Part shown: in pieces, positions 21,633-64,000 of the stretch
Numbering within the stretch: the stretch's first letter is position 1
How the letters are laid out: each line of letters opens with the position of its first letter
Assembly (NCBI GenBank): GCA_016584305.1
Contig: JACEEZ010020968.1
Coordinates: forward strand, 321,001-385,000
DNA: 64,000 bases
Direction: 5' to 3'
Origin: Chionoecetes opilio
Lineage: Eukaryota; Arthropoda; Malacostraca; Decapoda; Majidae
Program-made: the position numbers and the translations under genes
The notes under the pieces: model-generated
What the model was told of the DNA's origin: nothing
Database searches by the model: none
Seen by the model: the letters and a program-made list of their open reading frames with translations, nothing else

Positions 21633-23374
21633 TATTCCGCCCTCTGGTTTCCCGGGTCCTCGCCAGGTGTCTCTAGTGCTGCCTGGCGTTGTTGTGGTGT
21701 GGTTCCTTAACAAACAAAGCTCCTATTTTTCACTTTTTCTACCGTTTCCAGGCCTCCAATTACACTCCAAGGCACAGGACACAAGGATGAGGGTTCGTAC
21801 TACATGGGTGTCATGTGAAATGGGGGGTAAATAGTGTGGATGGGGTTAAAAGTGGGGTTTGAAATGAGGTGGTGATGCCTCTTATGGGTGTGAGTCAAGA
21901 TATTTTCCCAGGATTTTCTATTTGTTTTTGCGTTGATTGTAAGGAGTTTTGCGTGTTGTTTTACTACTATTACTTGTTGTGTGTGTGTGTGGATGTAGTG
22001 GAGTTGTAGTGGATGAATGGCTGTGTGTGTGGTGGGTAAGTAAACGCTGTAGTATGAGGGTAAGTAGGAGAAGGAAGTCATGTTATCAAGTGGTGTCGGT
22101 AAAGTAAGACTGCGAAGATTTGGACAACACTTACGTACACTTACAAACCTTACTTATAGTCTTGGTTTTACTTCAGTTGTTTAATTGTATAGAGATCCTC
22201 CTCAGAAAATAGTAAATAGGGATAGCATAATGGGTATAAATAATCCCCTTGTATATATAAGTTACCCATTATTGAGGGTAACTGAGGTAAATAAGGGATG
22301 GGTTAGGGCTGGTTAGGTGAGGGGATGACAACCATGCCGCGATGATGTGGTCCATAGTGCCTTGTAGGACATATCTAATGGCTATTTATAGAAGCCTCTG
22401 CCGCTATTTTCTACATTAGTATATGCTTTTTATGTAGCATTAAATTATTTCGGTAGTGGGCTTTCAAAAGTCCTACCGTAGATAACAGTAAAGTCGCCAG
22501 GACAACGTTTCTTTTTTATTTGCAGACGTCTGGTGGCGTTAATACTAACATTTCTACATCCATGATTTTAGGTAAGTTAGAAGGGGCTATCTGGAGAGTC
22601 TGTGTCATTTTGTGTCTTCATCTGTGTCATATTAGGGCTATAAATGAACAAATTACAAAAATAAAACCGAGTGGCGACGTTGATAACGGGCTACACTAAG
22701 GTTGCCAGCTAGTGTTTATGTTCTGAGTGTCCTCCCGCCGCCGTCGTCGACCGAAAAAAAATGAGCAGGGAAATTTGAAACCGTATATACTTGCAGATAC
22801 AAAGCAAACAACGCTGAAACAGGGTAGATTATACAGTCATGATATAAACTACTGTGTATCATCTTCAGTGGCGCATACAAATCAGTAGTGATGCTATAAT
22901 TCGTAATATATGGCACCTGGCGACGTTAGGGCAGGTGGGGACTAAAGTGTTATCTACGGTAGGATTCTTGCCTACATCATCGTGTAGACATGTACTACCG
23001 AAAATCTACCGTTATTTCAGTCAGAAACGGTTAAGTTAGGTTAAATCAGATTAGGTTAGGTTAGAGATGGGGTTTGGTTTAGTAACAGATGATATCAAGA
23101 AAAAAATATAGTAATGATCAATACTACGGCAGTGAGAAGCGGTGCAAGGTTTGCGGGGCGAGCCGGGAGGGGCGGGCACCCCCTACACCTGTGAACGAAA
23201 GTTTATTTCCGACAAAAACGATTGCCAGATTCATTCGAAACATATCAAAACTATTCAGGAAAACTAGGTTTCAGCCTCGAAATCGGTGAATGCCCACTAC
23301 CGAAATCTTACTGGAAATTAAAGTTTGAATGTTTTCAAGGTTATAGTTATGAGTTTGTTTATAGTGAAGGTTAC

Positions 23375-23378
<4 letters not shown>

Positions 23379-23457
<79 letters not shown>
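23379..23457. repeat. (CT)n microsatellite
   Basis: About 80 bp of uninterrupted CT. Confidence 0.97.
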
Positions 23458-23459
<2 letters not shown>

Positions 23460-23827
23460 TTGTCTTTGCTCCTACCTATCCTTCCTTTATTCCTCCATTG
23501 CATAGTCATTACCCATTGTTTCTTCATCTTATCTTCAATATTGCATTCACTCTCCATTTGTTTTACTCGCTGTCTTGTACTACACCAGCATTCTCCCCCA
23601 GGTATATGTACAGCACTATATCAGAAAAAGTCAAACATGCACAAACACACAAGCTGAGGCAGATTATCTAGGCCTATGTCTTATCTATTTTCCTACCTGC
23701 TGGCCTCCTCGCTTGGCAACCTGAGACAGAGGGTCTAGGAAGCCACAGTCTGCTGATAGGGCCGAGTGAGGACCCGCCAAACGAGCACTTTATTAAAAGG
23801 TTAGGTTAGGTTTGGGTAGGATAGATG

Positions 23828-24070
23828 TAGTGCCAAAATTTTTTAGAGTGCAAAAAAAATTCAATGCCAAAAAATTGTGAGTGGCAAACAAATTTGAGTG
23901 GCAAAATGTTTTTTGTGCCAAAAACAAAATTTGAGTGCCAAAACATTTTGGGTGCCAAAAAAATTTGATTGTCAAAAGAAATTGAGTGCCAAAAATTTGT
24001 GCCAAAAAAATTTAAAAAAATTTGTGTCAAAAAATCTTGAGTGCCAATTTTTTTTGGGGAGTGCCAAAAT
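23828..24070. repeat. Degenerate GTGCCAAAA/TTTGAG minisatellite
   Basis: Roughly 17-bp units such as AAATTTGAGTGCCAAAA with variable A runs. Runs up to the start of the small ORF at 24072. Confidence 0.85.
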
Positions 24071-24071
24071 T

Positions 24072-24377
24072 ATGAATATATCTGCTGATTCCACTCTAAA
24101 AGTCAAATTTGAGAAGAGTGAGGTCTCATTGGCCACTTTTTGGCGTAGACTAGTGGAGAAAACAACAATGGCAACCATGGCAACAGTTAAATCCAAACCG
24201 AGAAATAGCCTGTTATCTCCTGAGGAGGATATGGGAGTGGTGTTATCAGACCTGAGATATCAAGAGTCTGTGCTCCAAGCATCAGTCACAGGTCTCACAG
24301 GGAGGAGAAATGTCTGGCCCGTTGTGGCTTGTTTGCTTGTTTTGGTTGTATCAATGTGTTCGTTACTCATATCATAA
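24072..24377 (+). CDS. Possible small membrane protein, C-terminal hydrophobic helix
   Basis: An open frame of 101 codons (or 69 from the ATG at 24168) ends with NVWPVVACLLVLVVSMCSLL and a stop, a credible tail anchor preceded by positively charged GRR. The soluble part (SLLSPEEDMGVVLSDLRYQE) is compositionally normal, not repeat-derived, and contrasts with the repeat immediately upstream. I do not recognise the family. It could be a separate small gene, a last exon of an unseen transcript, or chance. It stands about 600 bp upstream of the Ptp69D-like first coding exon on the same strand. Confidence 0.4.
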   Translation: MNISADSTLKVKFEKSEVSLATFWRRLVEKTTMATMATVKSKPRNSLLSPEEDMGVVLSDLRYQESVLQASVTGLTGRRNVWPVVACLLVLVVSMCSLLIS

Positions 24378-24526
24378 ATATGAAACTGCTCTTACTACTG
24401 TTACAGTTACATTTTTTATTGTGTTGCCATTCATTTTGTGTTGATAAAAACAACACCAGAGTAAAGATGAGTGTTTTTCATTTTCTAAAGATCCGGGGAC
24501 AAAGTTTTGTCACGTTGACGTTTAAT

Positions 24527-24736
24527 TTAACCCCTTCACGATCATATCTTTCCTTTTCTATATGAAATTATTTGCTAGCCTTAAAAATTACGAAAAGTAA
24601 TTTCATATACCAAATTAGGTAGTAGACAAGGACATTAAAGAGATCATATATATATAGAATATTGCTTATATTCATTAAAATAGTCTAATGGTAGGCAAAT
24701 TACAATGAAAATTACGTTCTGGGCCACAAGGGGTAA
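24527..24736. mobile_element. TTAA MITE, copy 5
   Basis: Starts TTAACCCCTTCACGATCAT; the other end ACGTTCTGGGCCACAAGGGG is decayed and lacks a perfect TTAA. Orientation opposite to copies 1, 2 and 4. Confidence 0.82.
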
Positions 24737-24999
24737 AAAAAAAAGATACCGACAATCGAGGTTTTCTAATCAGGGTGTCGGGGACTTGCGAAAGGCCTGG
24801 CAAGGGCGCCTCCAGCCACACAAGGTTGAGAGTCACTGCTCTCCATTCTATGAATCCATCCTATCTCTATCCCATCCTGTGTGTACATAGTGTTCTGTTA
24901 TCTACGTTCTAAGAAGAGTGGTGCATGTGAGTGAGGTTGTCTGTGTGTGCTGCAGGGGCCCTAGAGGCAGCGCTGAAGAGGGTCTACGCTGCTGCCACC

Positions 25000-60045
<35,046 letters not shown>

Positions 60046-60119
60046 GTAAGCGTGTGAAGGGGTGATTGATTGATTGATGCAAGTGTTTGTGTACTTTTAA
60101 TGTTTATTTAATTTTGTGT

Positions 60120-62230
60120 TAGAGAGAGAGACTACATTTGATTAAGGCAGTACATATAATCATACAGAGACATACATTTTAATCAAGAGGCCGACATATA
60201 TCTACAGAGACATACATTTAGATCAAGAGGCAGACATATTACATACAGAGACTACATTTAGATTAAGGAGGCAAGCATATATATATACGAGAATCATTTA
60301 GGTTAAGAGGCAGACATATATATATACAGAGAATACATTGAGATCAGAGGCAGACATTAACATCAGAGACATACTTTAGATTTAAAAGGCAGACATATAT
60401 ACATACGAGACATACATTTAGATAAGAGGCAGACTTTTACATACAAAAGACATACTTTAGATCAAGAGGCAGACATATACATACAGAGACATACATTTAG
60501 ATTAAGAGGCAGACAATATATACATACAGAGACTACATTTAGATTAAGAGCAGAACATATATACATAAGAGACATACATTTAGATTAAGAGCAGACATAT
60601 ACATACAGACATACATTTATATCAGAGGCAGACATATATATATACAGAGACATACATTTAATCAAGAGCAGACATATATACATACAGAGACATACCTTTA
60701 GATCAAGAGGCAGACATAATATAATACGAGACATTACAATTAGATCAAAAGCAGACATATATATACAGAAAACATACCTTTAGATCAAGAGGTCAAGACA
60801 TAATACATACAGAAGAATACATTTAGATTAGAGGCAGACATATATATATACAGAGACATACCTTTAGATCAAGAGGCAGACATATATACATACAGAGACA
60901 TACATTTAGATTAAGAGGCAGACATATATACATACAGAGACATACATTTAGATTAAGAGGCAGACATATATACATACAGAGACATACATTTAGATTAAGA
61001 GGCAGACATATATATATACAGAGACATACATTTAGATCAAGAGGCAGACATATATACATACAGAGACATACATTTAGATTAAGAGGCAGACATATATACA
61101 TACAGAGACATACATTTAGATTAAGAGGCAGACATATATATATACAGAGACATACATTTAGATCAAGAGGCAGACATATATACATACAGAGACATACTTT
61201 AGATCAAGAGCAGACATATATACATACAGAGACATACATTAGATTAGAGGCAGACATATATCATACAGAGACATACATTTAGATTTAAGCAGACATAATT
61301 AATCAGAGAACATAAAAACTTTAGATTAAGAGGCAGACATATATACATACAGAGACATACATTAGATTAAGAGGCAGACATTTTACATACAGGACATACA
61401 TTTAGATTAAGAGGCAGACATATTATACAGAGACATACATTTAGATCAAGAGGCAGACATATATACATACAGAGACATGCATTTAGATTAAGAGGCAGAC
61501 ATATATACATACAGAGACATACCTTTAGATCAAGAGGCAGACATATATACATACAGCGACATACACTTAGATCAAGAGGCAGACATATATACATACAGAG
61601 ACATACACTTAGATCAAGAGGCAGACATATATACATACAGAGACATACATTTAGATCAAGAGGCAGACATATATATATACAGAGACATACATTTAGATTA
61701 AGAGGCAGACATATATACATACAGGACATACATTTAGATCAAGAGGTCAACATTACATACTGAGACATACATTTAATTAAGAGGCAGACATATTATATAT
61801 ACAGAGACTCATTTAGATTAAGAGGCAACATATATACATCAGAGACCATACACTTAGATTAAAGGCAGACATATATACATACAGAGACATACACTTAGAT
61901 CAAGGGCCGACATATATCTACAGAGACATACTTTAGATCAGAGGCAGACATATATACATACAGAGACTGCATTTAGAATAAGAGGCAGACATATATACAT
62001 ACAGGACATACACTTAGATTAAGAGGCAGACATATATACATACAGAGACATACATTTAGATTAAGAGGCAGACATATATACATACAGAGACATACATTTA
62101 GATCAAGAGGCAGACATATATACATACAGAGACATACATTTAGATTAAGAGGCAGACATATATACATACAGAGACATACATTTAGATTAAGAGGCAGACA
62201 TATATACATACAGAGACATACATTTTATAC
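60120..62230. repeat. 42-bp minisatellite (GGCAGACATATATACATACA)
   Basis: Unit of 42 bp ending GAGACATACATTTAGATTAA, about 50 copies. Islands with missing bases at 60150-60830, 61190-61440 and 61730-61980 alternate with clean runs. Antisense ORFs over it are artefacts. Confidence 0.96.
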
Positions 62231-62479
62231 TTCTGTCATTTAAAAAAAAAAATTAAGGTTGTGGGGAGGGGGGGGGGTTATAGATAGATGTGTTATTTTG
62301 TACTTCTGATGGTTATGATATTTGTGTTACAGAGAGAGAGATACGTTCAGACAGAGACAGACATACTACATACAGAGATATACATTTCATACTTCAGACG
62401 TTTTCATGTTTTGAGTTAGCGAGAGAGGCTTCTATAAATCATTGTGTATTCATTTGACACGTTTTTTTCAATGCCTACA

Positions 62480-62912
<433 letters not shown>

Positions 62913-63279
62913 CTTCTATTTGTCTTTTGATTTAGTTGACAGTTACAGTTTCCATGTTTTTATGTCGTTACAGTCATCATCATTTATTTGTCACCTAATT
63001 ACTACAGGCATTCAACACGTCACCCTACATCCTATAACTCCTAAAATGTGTAGTTGTATGTGTAACTCACCAGCCTCAACATTCAACCCACATCCCGTCA
63101 CCATTGAGTTGCACCGTACCCTTCACCCCTCTCTTCTCCCCCCTCACACCACTCACAACTATAGTAATTTACGTTCAGCATACCCAGAAGCCACGCCCCC
63201 TGCCTCCCCCCCTTTTCTATGTGGCAGCTGATTGGTGCATTCCTTGTATCATCACTACCAATCACAATATCCTCACTAC

Positions 63280-63449
63280 TTAACCCCTTCACGCCCAGAA
63301 TGTAAATTGTAATATAACCACCAGATAGGACCAGATTAGTATCCTTGTTCACTACTAATTTGGTATATTAAGTTACTGTTTCGTAATTTTATGGCTAACA
63401 ACAGACATTTTTATATTACAAAGGAAAAATCTGGGTGTGAAGAGGTTAA
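63280..63449. mobile_element. TTAA MITE, copy 7 (internally deleted)
   Basis: Starts TTAACCCCTTCACGCCCAGA and ends CTGGGTGTGAAGAGGTTAA, 170 bp. The opposite arm of the inverted repeat lacks it and gives a near empty site. Confidence 0.88.
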
Positions 63450-63504
63450 CAACACGTGACCACTGGGCAGAGCAATCTTCACTACAAAGGGTGTAGTGTA
63501 AATT

Positions 63505-63660
63505 TTTTTTTTACATTTGTGCCTATAGCGCCTGTAGGCAGTGGTGACCCAGGGCTCGGATGGTAGGCTCTGGAGGTTCACTTGAGGGTTCTGATGGTTG
63601 GTCCTCGCCCGTTGGTGGCGCAGGCAGGTTTCTTATAGTGACGCCTGTGTATATAGGCCA
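63505..63660 (-). mobile_element. SINE body fragment (as 16022-16380)
   Basis: Starts from a T run and reads TGCCTATAGCGCCTGTAGGC, GGTTGGTCCTCGCCCGT and TGGTGGCGCAGGCAGG, the reverse of the SINE body at about 16200-16345. The tRNA-like head is missing. Confidence 0.82.
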
Positions 63661-64000
63661 ACAGGAGGGTGTGTAGCAGACATGTTATCACTACAAAAGA
63701 AATAGGCTACAGTGCTACACTATCGTATTGATGGGAAGTGTACGGGTGAAGATTGCTCTGCCCAGTGGTCACGCGCTGTTGTGTAGTGAGGATATTGTGT
63801 GTGGTTGTGATGATACGAGGAATGCACCAATCAGCTGCCACGTAGAAAAGGGGGGAAGGTAGGGGGCGTGGCTTCTGGGTATTTTGAACGTAAATTTACT
63901 ATAGTCCTGGAGGTGGTCTGTTTACAGGTGGCAGGTGACTTAATTGGGTGGTAAAGGTAAATAATATGTTGACCATGTACAAAACAGGATTTCCATTGTT

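Larger units (their letters stand above)
20217..24955. other. Divergent intergenic region between the DNAI1-like and Ptp69D-like genes
   Basis: Holds promoter candidates for both genes but I see no clear core-promoter motif. Also present: a 156-bp tandem duplication (21320-21632), a (CT)n, a TGCCAAAA minisatellite, a TTAA MITE and a possible small ORF, each listed separately. Short stretches of TTAGGT near 23034-23063 and 23799-23815 resemble arthropod telomere repeats but are too short to mean much. Confidence 0.6.
62970..63960. mobile_element. Large inverted repeat with nested MITE and SINE
   Basis: Left arm at about 63155-63279 plus 63450-63485 (CCCAGAAGCCACGCCCCCTG, GCAGCTGATTGGTGCATTCC) pairs with the right arm at about 63746-63905. 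The left arm is split by a TTAA MITE and the loop holds a SINE fragment. The Ptp69D-like gene should still be running through here, but no exon is visible. Confidence 0.85.

Noticed and set aside
23034..23063. Telomere-like TTAGG repeats
   Set aside because: Only a handful of imperfect units here and at 23799; too short to infer a former chromosome end.

Overview
The window is eukaryotic nuclear DNA, most likely from an arthropod and probably a decapod crustacean. This rests on three observations: the best protein resemblances are to animal genes (one a clear counterpart of Drosophila Ptp69D), introns with GT/AG ends carry very heavy di-, tri- and minisatellite loads, and I recall the interspersed repeat carrying TTTACCTAGTTGTGTTTTAC from decapod genomes. 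There is no operon structure, Shine-Dalgarno site, CRISPR array or phage-like content.

Three protein genes are supported. (1) 705-3254, plus strand: the last three coding exons of an SLC7 (LAT-type) amino-acid transporter whose 5' part lies left of the window. (2) 10254-20216, minus strand: about 15 exons of a WD-repeat dynein intermediate chain closest to axonemal DNAI1; the two most 5' exons are tentative. (3) 25000 to beyond the right edge, plus strand: 20 recognised exons of a receptor protein tyrosine phosphatase of the Ptp69D type (signal peptide, two Ig domains, FN3 domains, transmembrane helix, catalytic D1, first part of D2). The exon(s) for the last part of D1 were not found, and the 3' end of D2 lies outside. 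Genes 2 and 3 are divergent, with about 4.8 kb between their starts. No shared pathway links the three genes.

Region by region: 1-535 GA-rich minisatellite; 0.7-3.3 kb transporter; 3.3-7.9 kb 3'-flank or intergenic DNA with microsatellites, a MITE and a LINE fragment; 7.96-10.24 kb a 42-bp minisatellite running into the DNAI1-like stop codon; 10.25-20.2 kb the DNAI1-like gene; 20.2-24.95 kb divergent intergenic DNA with a possible small membrane-protein ORF; 25.0-64 kb the Ptp69D-like gene, whose introns are filled with minisatellites, MITEs, LINE and SINE pieces, hAT elements and one LTR-like insertion.

Two patterns stand out. First, splice junctions are repeatedly caught up in local duplication: intron ends plus the first or last tens of exon bases are copied nearby, and several minisatellites start inside or carry a splice signal. 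Second, seven apparent one-base gains or losses interrupt otherwise well-conserved exons, and several minisatellites contain islands poor in bases. Together these suggest long-read consensus errors rather than dead genes. A roughly 210-bp TTAA-bounded MITE family with at least seven copies also looks worth describing.
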